Of a stretch of 21,550 nucleotides of DNA, positions 1 to 7,046 are shown piece by piece (position 1 is the stretch's first letter; each line of letters starts with the position of its first letter). The translations under genes and the position numbers were made by a program. This stretch comes from JAZTZP01 sp045637525 (GTDB lineage: Bacteria; Bacillota; Clostridia; UBA1381): positions 1 to 21,550 of the forward strand of contig JAZTZP010000058.1 of NCBI GenBank assembly GCA_045637525.1, written 5' to 3'. Below the pieces are notes generated by a model that worked only from the letters and a program-made list of their open reading frames with translations, made no database searches and had not been told where the DNA came from.

Positions 1-198
1 GATTTCACCTTTTGCTGTTAGGCAAAAGATTTCACTGCAATACTGTAAACGTTAAGTTGACAGTATTGCTTTAGGCAAGGGAGGCTTTGGCAAAGCGTAC
101 CGAATGCAGACTGTAAACATACAGATAAACTATAATTTATATATTTATTAACAATTTCTTAACTCATTCAAAAACCGTGTTTAATAACTAAAAAGTAC
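1..198. other. Gene-free upstream region with two inverted repeats
   Basis: No credible coding frame was found. The stretch holds a short hairpin at 10-27, with a perfect 6-bp stem and a 6-base loop. It also holds a larger inverted repeat at 37-69, whose 14-base arms (37-50 and 56-69) differ at one position around a 5-base centre. The direct repeat GATTTCAC occurs at 1-8 and 28-35. The core TACTGTAAAC of the larger repeat recurs as GACTGTAAAC at 109-118 and, inverted, as TTTACAGTA at 215-223 over the -10 of the next promoter. This may be an operator array, or the 3' end of a repeat element cut by the window edge. Confidence 0.5.
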
Positions 199-227
199 TT
201 GACATTTTAGTAACTTTACAGTATAAT
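199..227 (+). promoter_or_regulatory. Sigma-A promoter of the HigA-type gene
   Basis: A perfect -35 TTGACA lies at 199-204 and a perfect -10 TATAAT at 222-227, with a 17-base spacer. The inverted motif TTTACAGTA (215-223) overlaps the -10, where a repressor would block polymerase. A ribosome site AAAGGATG follows, about 8 bases before the ATG at 250. Confidence 0.9.
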
Positions 228-249
228 ATTATTGAAAGGATGAACAATA

Positions 250-549
250 ATGAATGATACTTATATTTCTCCAATGGGCATCGATTGGGAAGATTTTGAA
301 AAAGAATTTTTCACTCCCGAAGAAATAGCTGCAAGTGATCTCAGAGTAGCTATAATCGGCGAGCTTATTAAGGCAAGACAGGAACGGGGCATCAGTCAGA
401 AAAAGCTTGAAGAGCTTAGCGGTGTAAAACAGCCCGTTATAGCCAGAATAGAAAAAGGTACCTCCAGCCCTCAGATAAATACTATTCTCAAAATATTAGC
501 ACCTCTCGGTAAAACCCTTGCCGTAGTTCCTCTTGAAACAAAAAAATAA
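250..549 (+). CDS. HigA-like XRE-family antitoxin / transcriptional regulator
   Basis: A 99-residue DNA-binding protein. Residues 36-90 form a helix-turn-helix of the Xre/HigA type, with the recognisable run GISQKKLEELSGVKQPVIAR in the middle. The first 30 residues are acidic (DWEDFEKEFF, then TPEEIAAS), as in antitoxins partnered with RelE/HigB-type toxins. In that family the toxin gene usually comes first and the antitoxin represses the shared promoter. Here a strong promoter sits directly before the gene, the upstream 249 bases hold no toxin frame, and a terminator follows at once, so it appears monocistronic and orphaned. It is the only plus-strand gene in the window. A stand-alone regulator is the main alternative. 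The HTH family is secure; the antitoxin role is inferred. Confidence 0.8.
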   Translation: MNDTYISPMGIDWEDFEKEFFTPEEIAASDLRVAIIGELIKARQERGISQKKLEELSGVKQPVIARIEKGTSSPQINTILKILAPLGKTLAVVPLETKK

Positions 550-560
550 TTTTAAAATTC

Positions 561-598
561 AAAGGGCGTTGCATATCAATCGCAACAGCCCTTTTTTT
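561..598 (+). terminator. Intrinsic terminator, probably bidirectional
   Basis: GGGCGTTGC (564-572) pairs with GCAACAGCCC (582-591), with one bulged A and a 9-base loop, followed by seven T at 592-598. It ends the HigA-type gene. It lies just beyond the convergent kinase gene (stop at 605) and has a weaker T-rich tail on the minus strand, so it probably serves both. Confidence 0.9.
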
Positions 599-604
599 AA
601 TTTA

Positions 605-2329
605 TTAAATTTTCGTCGGAATAATAATAGTCACTTTTGTATATTTACCATATTCACTCTCAATCTTCATATCGGCCTTATCTTCATATACTATCTTTAA
701 CCTGCGATATACATTTTTAAGACCTATATGCTTTGAGCTTATCTCTCCGCTTCTTATATTTTCCATTAATTCTTCGAGTTTTTCCGGTTCAATTCCGCCG
801 CCGTTGTCTTCTATTGTTATAATCACTTCATCTTCCTCGGTCTTTGCAGAAATCTTAAGGATTTTTTCGCCGTCAAGTGCTGATAAACCATGATATACCG
901 CATTTTCCACAACAGGCTGAAGGCACACTCTTAAAATTTTATATTCAAATACAGATGCATCAATATCCCATATCACATTCAAATCTTTATACCGATAGCT
1001 TAAAAACCCGATATAGCTCTTTAAAAAGTCAAGCTCCTGCTTAAAATCCACCTGAATACTGTCAACATTTAATATATACTCTATAAGCCTTGTAAGAGAA
1101 GTAAGCATTACCGTTGACTCATCATAAGCTCCGAGCTTTGTAGCAAGTTTGAGCGCAATAACATTTAATGAATTATTAAGAAAATGCGGATTTATCTGCA
1201 TCTGCATTGCCATCATTGTAAGATGGTTATGTTCTACAAGCCTTTTATCAAGCTCGGTTTTAAGCTCAATATTATTGTCTATGTGATCAAGTATTTTAGT
1301 TGCTATATATTTTACCTCATTATTTTTAAGCCCTTCTATAAAAACATCTGCACCGGGCTCATCTATTACTCTTATAATCTTTGAAACAGGCTCAAAGAAC
1401 TTTAGAGCAAGTATTACGGAAATAAATATTCCGAGAACAAAAATCACCGTCATTGCAACTACAAGCATAAGCTTCGTTTCCGCTGTACGTTTTGCATAGT
1501 CATTTATAAGCGATGTCACAACATATTTCTGATTATTTTGTTCAACATAATAACCGTAATATGAGTCTTCTCCTATTTCAAATACGCCGTTATTATTGTT
1601 TATGCCTTCAATTATCCGGCTGTCGAGCTTGGTCATAAAATTCTTTTCATCATTAGAATATATTATAACGTCATTCTCATCAACCAGATACAGCGTATAT
1701 TTACCCTTATATGCACTGTTTGCATTTTTTGCTATATCATATATATCCACAACTACCGCAACACATCCCCTGCCCGGAATTGCCGACATATATGTTAAAA
1801 CATAAGGATATTTCCCATACATCTTCTGAGGCTCAACATAAAGCTTAGAATCCGGATTATTTCTGTAAACAGAAATCCATTCATGTCCGGGATATGACTC
1901 CGCATAATCCTCAGTATAGTCGGAAATCGCCTTATTCATTCTCTCGTTATATGCATATATCGAATGTACATATTTTGTCATTGTCTTATACGCCGAAAGC
2001 TTTGTATAAAGCGTTTGCTGATAATCCCTTAGAAGTGAGTTGGTATTTTCCGCTATTATATAACTCTTTACTTCTTCATCACTTGCAATATTAAGTGTAA
2101 GATTTGTCATCTCATCAATAACATTACCTGTCGTTTCAATCATATTTTTAGCATTTATTTCGTTATGTAAAAGCATTTCATTTTTTGAAACACGCATCAG
2201 AGACATATACATCACAACACAGCTTATACAAAGTATCAGAAACATAACTAAAAATATAATCAAAAAATTTCTGAATAATATAGAATTGAATTTATATTTG
2301 CTGAAAAGATTATTTATAAAAACTTTCAT
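605..2329 (-). CDS. YesM-family sensor histidine kinase
   Basis: Membrane sensor kinase of 574 residues, the expected full length. Transmembrane segments at about 22-43 and 287-311 flank an extracellular sensor region of about 240 residues, probably of the dCACHE class. The cytoplasmic part has the His_kinase (PF06580) box QINPHFLNNSL with phospho-acceptor His382. The ATPase follows, with an N box at about 470-481 (QPVVENAVYHG), a G1 box DNGGGI at 508-513 and a G2 region HIGLKNVYRRL at 534-544. It starts 12 bases after the stop of the response regulator gene, so the two form one operon. YesM/YesN pairs usually control carbohydrate uptake and usually sit beside a sugar ABC transporter. None is visible here, so the signal cannot be inferred. 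Confidence 0.95.
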   Translation of the reverse strand: MKVFINNLFSKYKFNSILFRNFLIIFLVMFLILCISCVVMYMSLMRVSKNEMLLHNEINAKNMIETTGNVIDEMTNLTLNIASDEEVKSYIIAENTNSLLRDYQQTLYTKLSAYKTMTKYVHSIYAYNERMNKAISDYTEDYAESYPGHEWISVYRNNPDSKLYVEPQKMYGKYPYVLTYMSAIPGRGCVAVVVDIYDIAKNANSAYKGKYTLYLVDENDVIIYSNDEKNFMTKLDSRIIEGINNNNGVFEIGEDSYYGYYVEQNNQKYVVTSLINDYAKRTAETKLMLVVAMTVIFVLGIFISVILALKFFEPVSKIIRVIDEPGADVFIEGLKNNEVKYIATKILDHIDNNIELKTELDKRLVEHNHLTMMAMQMQINPHFLNNSLNVIALKLATKLGAYDESTVMLTSLTRLIEYILNVDSIQVDFKQELDFLKSYIGFLSYRYKDLNVIWDIDASVFEYKILRVCLQPVVENAVYHGLSALDGEKILKISAKTEEDEVIITIEDNGGGIEPEKLEELMENIRSGEISSKHIGLKNVYRRLKIVYEDKADMKIESEYGKYTKVTIIIPTKI

Positions 2330-2341
2330 AGCAAAATCCCC

Positions 2342-3700
2342 TTATGTATTTTTAAGCACTATCTTTTTATAATCTATTGCCGAATAACCCGTATAGTTCT
2401 TAAATATCCTCTGGAAGGTTCTTGTATTTTTATATCCGCACAGCTCGGATATATCCGCAATTTTCATATTAGCTTTTAAATATTCTATTGCTTTTTTCAT
2501 TCTTACTTCAAGAATATAATCGCCAATCGTTAAGCCTGTCTGCTGTTTAAAATATCTTGCAAAATATACTCCGTTAAAATACAGAGCATCAGCCACGTCT
2601 ATATAAGAAATATCCTCCATATAATTTTCGTGGATGTAATTCTTCGCGTTTTGTATCAGCTCCTCTTTTTTAGGTCTTGTCCCGATTGCGTTATACATCT
2701 CATCTTCAACTACGTTTCCGTTGTTGTCAACGATTGTAAGCTTTGCACCCGTCGGGTCTTCATTATTCATGAGCATCATAACACGGTTAATTACTCTTTT
2801 TGCCCGCTTTACACCATACATTTTAACATATGAAATCATTATTTTATACAGCTCATTTTTATTAAATACATTAGTATAATTTTCCACATCGTAAATACCG
2901 CAAAAATCCATAATCTTTGTAATACGGCAGTCTATTTCCATAATATCCGTAAGATTTTCTTCAAGCTTCTTTTCTATTCCCGATATTATAAAATCAGTCA
3001 TAACAGCTATAATTATACCGTCGCTCAACTTATTTATTTCTATAACCACTCCGCCGTTATATTCGTTTATTACACTTTGTAAAATTCCACGTATCGCATC
3101 GTCAAAGCTTTCTATGTCATAATTCCATTTTTCATTAAGCAGCTCCGTATAATTAAGAATTGTACATTTAAAAGCGGCTATTTTTACATTATTTATGGGA
3201 TACGGTATATTACACTTTTTATATTCTTCGTTTATTTCATCCTTTTCAAGAGCACCCACAATAAGGTCTGTACAAAACCCTTCACGTTGCATCATATAGT
3301 CTGCCTCATCCGAAGCTTTCTTCCCGCCATCCAACTCAGCTGCAAGCTTTTCAAGAACCTCTGCAAGCTCTCTCATATCAACCGCTTTGAGCAAATAATT
3401 TGATACGTTATAAGCAATTGCCTTTCTTGCATATTCAAACTCACTGTATCCGCTTATTATTACTACCTTTGTATCAGGTGTATTTTCATTTATATATTTT
3501 GCAAGCTCAAGACCTGAAACCTTCGGCATTTTTATATCGGTAATAACAATATTTACGGTATTGTTTTTTAAAAAATCTATCGCTTCCTGACCGTTTTTAA
3601 AACAACCGACTACTTCAAATCCGCCTATAACGTTTTCTATGTAACCCTTTAATAACTCATGCGTTGAATTTTCATCATCGACAAGAATAATGCTGTGCAA
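2342..3700 (-). CDS. YesN-family response regulator, receiver plus AraC-type DNA-binding domain
   Basis: The 452-residue partner of the adjacent kinase. The receiver domain (1-125) shows the acidic pair at Asp8-Asp9, phospho-acceptor Asp55 in TDIKMPKVSG, and Lys105 in NYLLKAVD. The residue after this Lys is usually Pro (LLKP) but is Ala here. A middle region of about 200 residues has no motif I can name. The C-terminal 100 residues are an AraC/XylS domain with two helix-turn-helices; the second carries ISELCGYKNTRTFQRIFKNY. The start is a TTG: the in-frame upstream codons are ATT and a stop, and AGAGGAAG lies about 10 bases before it. The gene is first in the operon and has its own promoter. 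Function is secure at family level only. Confidence 0.94.
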   Translation of the reverse strand: MHSIILVDDENSTHELLKGYIENVIGGFEVVGCFKNGQEAIDFLKNNTVNIVITDIKMPKVSGLELAKYINENTPDTKVVIISGYSEFEYARKAIAYNVSNYLLKAVDMRELAEVLEKLAAELDGGKKASDEADYMMQREGFCTDLIVGALEKDEINEEYKKCNIPYPINNVKIAAFKCTILNYTELLNEKWNYDIESFDDAIRGILQSVINEYNGGVVIEINKLSDGIIIAVMTDFIISGIEKKLEENLTDIMEIDCRITKIMDFCGIYDVENYTNVFNKNELYKIMISYVKMYGVKRAKRVINRVMMLMNNEDPTGAKLTIVDNNGNVVEDEMYNAIGTRPKKEELIQNAKNYIHENYMEDISYIDVADALYFNGVYFARYFKQQTGLTIGDYILEVRMKKAIEYLKANMKIADISELCGYKNTRTFQRIFKNYTGYSAIDYKKIVLKNT

Positions 3701-3738
3701 AATTTACCACTTCCTCTTTATACTAATATATCATTATA

Positions 3739-3768
3739 ATTATAACACAAAACCCCATCCTTCGTCAA
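3739..3768 (-). promoter_or_regulatory. Promoter of the two-component operon
   Basis: On the minus strand, -35 TTGACG (3763-3768) and -10 TATAAT (3739-3744) are 18 bases apart. The TTG start at 3700 lies about 40 bases downstream. A second TATAAT-like hexamer at 3733-3738 could shift the start slightly. Confidence 0.75.
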
Positions 3769-3872
3769 GCGACAATTTCATACAATACGACAGTTATAAA
3801 CTTTATTCTTACTTAGTACAGTGAATCTCTGATAATTCAGCGTGCGGGGAATTTTTAGAGGTTCCCTACAAT
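3769..3872. other. Gene-free stretch with inverted repeats, possible mobile-element remnant
   Basis: This sits between the two-component promoter and the metY terminator and has no coding frame. It contains GGGAA/TTCCC arms (about 3847-3866) and TGAAT/ATTCA arms (about 3823-3840). Read on the minus strand, it begins with a run close to GGGAACCTCTAAAAATTCCC, which looks like the terminal repeat of an insertion sequence. No transposase is present, so this is only a suggestion. Confidence 0.3.
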
Positions 3873-3906
3873 AAAAGGCGGCTTCACTAATCCGAATCCG
3901 CCTTTT
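3873..3906 (-). terminator. Intrinsic terminator of metY
   Basis: Perfect 9-bp arms, AAAAGGCGG (3873-3881) and CCGCCTTTT (3898-3906), surround a 16-base loop just beyond the metY stop at 3931. The A-rich left arm supplies the U tract of the minus-strand transcript. Confidence 0.85.
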
Positions 3907-3930
3907 ATATCTTTAAAACAATGTAAACTA

Positions 3931-5199
3931 TTATATCTGTTCCAATGCCTGTTTAATATCGTCTATTATATCCTCAACATCCTCAATTCCTACACTGAAA
4001 CGAACTAAATCTGCACCAATTCCGCATTCAGCAAGCTGTTCGTCTGTCATCTGACGGTGTGTTGTGCTTGCCGGATGAAGTGCACAGGTTCTTGCGTCTG
4101 CAACGTGAGTCACTATTGCAGCTACTTTTAATGAGTCAAGGAACTTAACTGCCGCTTCTCTTCCGCCTTTTATTCCGAAAGATACAACTCCGCTTGCGCC
4201 ACTCGGGAGATACTTATCAACGAGTGGCTTATACTTACTGCTCTTAAGCCCCGGATAGTTTACCCATGCAATTCTCTCATCAGCCTCTAAAAACTCTGCA
4301 ACCGCTTTGGCATTTTCGCTGTGACGAGGCATACGAAGGTGAAGTGTCTCAAGTCCTAAATTCAAAAGAAACGCATTTTGCGGTGACGGCGATGAGCCTA
4401 AGTCTCTCATAAGCTGAGCTCTTGCCTTTACAACAAACGCACTTGCTCCGAAATCCTTTGAATAAACAGTTCCGTGATAAGATGTATCCGGCTCTGTAAA
4501 TTCAGGGAATTTTCCGCTTGCCGCCCAGTCAAACTTACCGCTGTCTACAATCACACCGCCAAGAGCAACAGCATGTCCGTCCATGTATTTTGATGTTGAA
4601 TGAACAACTATGTCGGCACCAAAATCTATCGGCTTACACAAAACTGCCGTTGCAAATGTGTTATCCACAATTAAAGGCACGTTGTGGTCGTGAGCAAGCT
4701 TCGCAAACTTTTCTATATCAAGCACATTGAGTGCCGGATTTGCAATTGTTTCACCTAAAACCACCTTTGTATTTTCTTTAAACTCTTTTGCGAGCGTATC
4801 ATAATCATCATCCGGATTTACAAAAGTTACATCAATACCAAATCGTTTGAGAGTCATACCTAAAAGATTAAACGTTCCGCCATATACCGCCGCTGAGCAG
4901 ATTATATGGTCGCCTGCTTTTGCTATTGTCATAATAGAAATAAGTGTTGCCGCCTGACCGGAAGAAGTCATCATCGCACCGGTTCCGCCCTCCAGCTTTG
5001 CAATTTTCTCTTCCACGCACGCAACTGTCGGATTTGCAAGACGTGTATAGAAAAATCCGTCTGCTTCAAGGTCGAAAAGCTTTCCCATATAGTCTGCCGA
5101 ATCATACTTAAACGTCGTACTCTGATAAATCGGCAAAACTCTTGCTTCTCCGTTTTTAGGCTTATAGCCCTCCTGAATACATTGTGTAGCTATTTTCAT
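3931..5199 (-). CDS. metY: O-acetylhomoserine sulfhydrylase (Cys/Met metabolism PLP enzyme)
   Basis: A 422-residue cytoplasmic enzyme of the Cys/Met-metabolism PLP family (PF01053). It is predicted to make homocysteine from O-acetylhomoserine and sulfide for methionine synthesis. The PLP lysine is Lys204 in VVHSTSKYMDGHAVALGG. The cofactor pocket is also visible as SSGQAA (79-84) and the aspartate in LIVDNTFAT (about residue 179). The insert near residues 205-260 and the length favour the sulfhydrylase over the shorter (about 380-residue) cystathionine gamma-synthase and beta-lyase. AAGGAG precedes the ATG at good spacing. A 45-residue small gene lies 23 bases upstream under a shared promoter. 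No S-box or T-box leader fits in the short 5' region, so control must come from elsewhere. Confidence 0.92.
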   Translation of the reverse strand: MKIATQCIQEGYKPKNGEARVLPIYQSTTFKYDSADYMGKLFDLEADGFFYTRLANPTVACVEEKIAKLEGGTGAMMTSSGQAATLISIMTIAKAGDHIICSAAVYGGTFNLLGMTLKRFGIDVTFVNPDDDYDTLAKEFKENTKVVLGETIANPALNVLDIEKFAKLAHDHNVPLIVDNTFATAVLCKPIDFGADIVVHSTSKYMDGHAVALGGVIVDSGKFDWAASGKFPEFTEPDTSYHGTVYSKDFGASAFVVKARAQLMRDLGSSPSPQNAFLLNLGLETLHLRMPRHSENAKAVAEFLEADERIAWVNYPGLKSSKYKPLVDKYLPSGASGVVSFGIKGGREAAVKFLDSLKVAAIVTHVADARTCALHPASTTHRQMTDEQLAECGIGADLVRFSVGIEDVEDIIDDIKQALEQI

Positions 5200-5222
5200 A
5201 ATATTTATCTCCTTCCAAATGT

Positions 5223-5360
5223 TTATTCTCTTATATAAATGCCGTTTTCTTCGATATAGTCAAGAATATTCTGAACAGCACCCTCTGCCCAATTCCCTTC
5301 AAAAAATGCATCTACACTGTTTCGTTTTTGTTCTGTGTCGTTTAGTTGCTCCTCAGTCAT
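5223..5360 (-). CDS. Small acidic protein of unknown function, 45 residues
   Basis: I do not recognise this protein. It starts MTEEQLNDTEQK and ends DYIEENGIYIRE, is rich in Glu and Asp, and has no membrane segment or Cys. The frame is open further upstream to 5411, but that stretch contains the promoter region. The ATG at 5360 is chosen because AGAAGGAG lies about 11 bases before it and the transcription start is only about 30 bases further up. It is first in the transcript, 23 bases ahead of metY, so it may be a small partner of methionine synthesis or a translated leader. The coding call rests on the ribosome site, promoter and operon position. Confidence 0.65.
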   Translation of the reverse strand: MTEEQLNDTEQKRNSVDAFFEGNWAEGAVQNILDYIEENGIYIRE

Positions 5361-5399
5361 ATACAAAAACACTCCTTCTGATATTCGTCTATAAAATAT

Positions 5400-5428
5400 A
5401 TTATACCGCATTCGTCATGATTTGTCAA
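5400..5428 (-). promoter_or_regulatory. Sigma-A promoter of the small gene-metY operon
   Basis: On the minus strand, perfect TTGACA (5423-5428) and perfect TATAAT (5400-5405) have a 17-base spacer. This is as close to consensus as any promoter in the window and implies strong basal transcription. It lies just beyond the stop of the upstream gene at 5447. Confidence 0.9.
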
Positions 5429-5446
5429 CAACTAAAAACTTTTTTG

Positions 5447-6400
5447 TTAAATTTTCCGAAGCACCTCAAGCTTTTTCTTTAAAGCTGTAAGCGCTTCCTC
5501 CGGTGTATGTATGTCCTTTACTGCTTCCTCCATAGGACACATTCCCGTACCTGTGCGGTTTTCTATTGTTTCTGTCAAAGCTCCGTATTGAACGCATATG
5601 CCATGATTTTCGAGCCATTCTTTTGCCGACACGCTTAAAACATCACCATAACAGCCTTTTATACCGCCAAGTGTAAATATCATTGCCGCCGCTTTGCCTA
5701 TTATCTTGTCAGCGACAAACGCACCTTCAAACACTCCGCTCTCATATATATCAATAACAGGCTGTATACCCCGTCCCGATACGGTTTTTATTATAGTATT
5801 ATCCTTTATTATAACGATTGTTGCCGTTTCTTCCCTTATAAGATTGATTGCAGAGGTTACGGCGTCTGAATTTCTCTTAAATAAATTAAATCTCACCGCA
5901 ATCACAACAGCAGGGACAAGCAGAAGCTGAACAACAATCCCCGGGAGTCCGATAATAACCGATGCAGCTATTGAATACGTTCCGATATCTGTATCAGCAA
6001 TCATAAGCAAATAAAATATTGCTCCATACATCAGTCTTCCGCAAATCATGGCTATAAGCATCGCCGGATAAATTCCGAGCTTAAAATTCCTAAGCGGTGT
6101 GTGTCCATAAAGAATACCGCCCAAGGCTCCGTATACCATAAGCTCACCAATCATACATGGCAAATTCGGGTAAAACGCCGGCATCCCTGTAAGTATACTG
6201 TTAAGCACAGGAATCACCGCACCGCATATTCCACCGTAAACCGGCCCGCATAAAAAACCTATAAGAAACACAGGGATATGCATAGGGAGCAGTATATTTC
6301 CTTTTAATCCCAATCCGTGAGCCGTAGCAAAAGGAAGTATTATTCCAACAGCTATAAGCATTCCGCATACTGTTATTCTTTGTGATTTTTGCTTCAGCAT
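5447..6400 (-). CDS. Membrane protein fusing an ECF-transporter S-like domain to DUF1893
   Basis: A 317-residue two-domain protein. Residues about 8-172 are very hydrophobic, with five or six membrane segments. The pattern GNILLPMHIPVFLIGFLCGP (35-54) resembles substrate-binding S components of energy-coupling factor vitamin transporters. Residues about 184-296 match DUF1893 (PF08973, the TM1506 family with a cytidine-deaminase-like fold), including DKIIGKAAAMIF (231-242) and NRTGTGMCPMEEAV (281-294). The substrate is unknown, and no EcfA or EcfT gene is nearby. AAAGGAAG precedes the ATG. The gene follows ptsH and its terminator by only about 24 bases, with no clear promoter, so it may depend on readthrough. 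A real fusion is likely because one open frame spans both domains. Confidence 0.75.
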   Translation of the reverse strand: MLKQKSQRITVCGMLIAVGIILPFATAHGLGLKGNILLPMHIPVFLIGFLCGPVYGGICGAVIPVLNSILTGMPAFYPNLPCMIGELMVYGALGGILYGHTPLRNFKLGIYPAMLIAMICGRLMYGAIFYLLMIADTDIGTYSIAASVIIGLPGIVVQLLLVPAVVIAVRFNLFKRNSDAVTSAINLIREETATIVIIKDNTIIKTVSGRGIQPVIDIYESGVFEGAFVADKIIGKAAAMIFTLGGIKGCYGDVLSVSAKEWLENHGICVQYGALTETIENRTGTGMCPMEEAVKDIHTPEEALTALKKKLEVLRKI

Positions 6401-6423
6401 ACAACCACTTCCTTTCCGATTTC

Positions 6424-6459
6424 AAAAAAATCTAAAAGCAGAGCCAAACAGCCCTGCTT
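6424..6459 (-). terminator. Intrinsic terminator of ptsH
   Basis: Arms 6436-6444 and 6451-6459 form a 9-bp stem containing one G-U pair around a 6-base loop. The minus-strand transcript then runs into seven U (6424-6430). It lies between the ptsH stop and the next gene. Confidence 0.88.
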
Positions 6460-6470
6460 GTAAATCCTGA

Positions 6471-6734
6471 TTATTCAGCAAAATTAGAATCAATCAACTG
6501 AACCAATACTGCAACAGCCTCTTGTTCATCCGAACCGTCAGCAATAACATTTATTTTTGTACCTTTGGTAATTCCGAGAGATAAAACACCTAATAAACTC
6601 TTAGCGTTTACTTTTCTCTCATCCTTCTCTACCCATACACTTGATTTAAACTCATTAGCTCTTTGAATAAAAAACGTAGCCGGACGTGCATGTAACCCAA
6701 CCTGATTCTGCACAACAACTTCCCTTGAAAACAT
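6471..6734 (-). CDS. ptsH: HPr phosphocarrier protein of the PTS
   Basis: An 87-residue HPr of standard length. It takes phosphate from PEP on His15 (VGLHARPA, 12-19) from Enzyme I and passes it to sugar-specific EIIA proteins. Ser46 in NAKSLLGVLSLG is the site used by HPr kinase in Firmicutes, where Ser-phosphorylated HPr is the co-repressor with CcpA. Crh proteins lack the His, so this is HPr. The gene stands apart from ptsI. A strong GGAGGGG ribosome site precedes the ATG, and a leader of about 170 bases with two hairpins lies upstream. Confidence 0.95.
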   Translation of the reverse strand: MFSREVVVQNQVGLHARPATFFIQRANEFKSSVWVEKDERKVNAKSLLGVLSLGITKGTKINVIADGSDEQEAVAVLVQLIDSNFAE

Positions 6735-6908
6735 TTAAAATGCCCCCTCCAAATCTGTTTAATAAATATAAGTTAATTCACTCTCGCTATTATTATGCAC
6801 GAAGCAAAACCCCCGTGCCGACATATCAAATCAGAATATTATGTCGTCAAAAAAATAAATACTAAGTAAACCTTGCCGTAAAAAGACAAGAAACCAATGA
6901 CTCATTAT
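6735..6908 (-). promoter_or_regulatory. Long structured ptsH leader
   Basis: The leader between the predicted start (near 6908) and the ptsH ATG contains two abutting hairpins. The first pairs 6841-6846 with 6819-6824 (6 bp, 16-base loop). The second pairs 6797-6804 with 6811-6818 (5 Watson-Crick pairs, two G-U pairs and a G-C pair). They share a boundary at 6818/6819, so they could stack end to end. I do not recognise a riboswitch class, and no terminator-like U run follows the second hairpin. Confidence 0.5.
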
Positions 6909-6914
6909 ACTAAT

Positions 6915-6943
6915 AGAATACTATATAAACGCAAAAACGTCAA
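6915..6943 (-). promoter_or_regulatory. Promoter of ptsH
   Basis: On the minus strand, TTGACG (6938-6943) and TATTCT (6915-6920) are separated by 17 bases. Together with the leader, this accounts for most of the roughly 310-base gap before recA. The rest (6944-7046) has no convincing recA terminator. Confidence 0.75.
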
Positions 6944-7046
6944 TATTTTTTTGTTAGCTTGTCAATTTTTCAGCGAACTTATGCATTTTGTTTATATCGC
7001 CTGATACATTTTTATGCATTTTAACAATAATTTTTCAGGTACAAAT

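Noticed and set aside
1..249. Search for a HigB/RelE toxin gene upstream of the HigA-type gene
   Set aside because: No frame of toxin length or motif exists in the window, and the promoter lies directly before the antitoxin-like gene. A toxin beyond the window edge cannot be excluded.
5361..5446. S-box or T-box riboswitch ahead of metY
   Set aside because: The predicted transcription start is only about 30 bases before the small gene, which leaves no room for either structure.
5447..6400. Considered as two genes joined by a sequencing error
   Set aside because: The frame is continuous through a plausible linker (about 173-183), and there is no internal ribosome site or start at the domain boundary.
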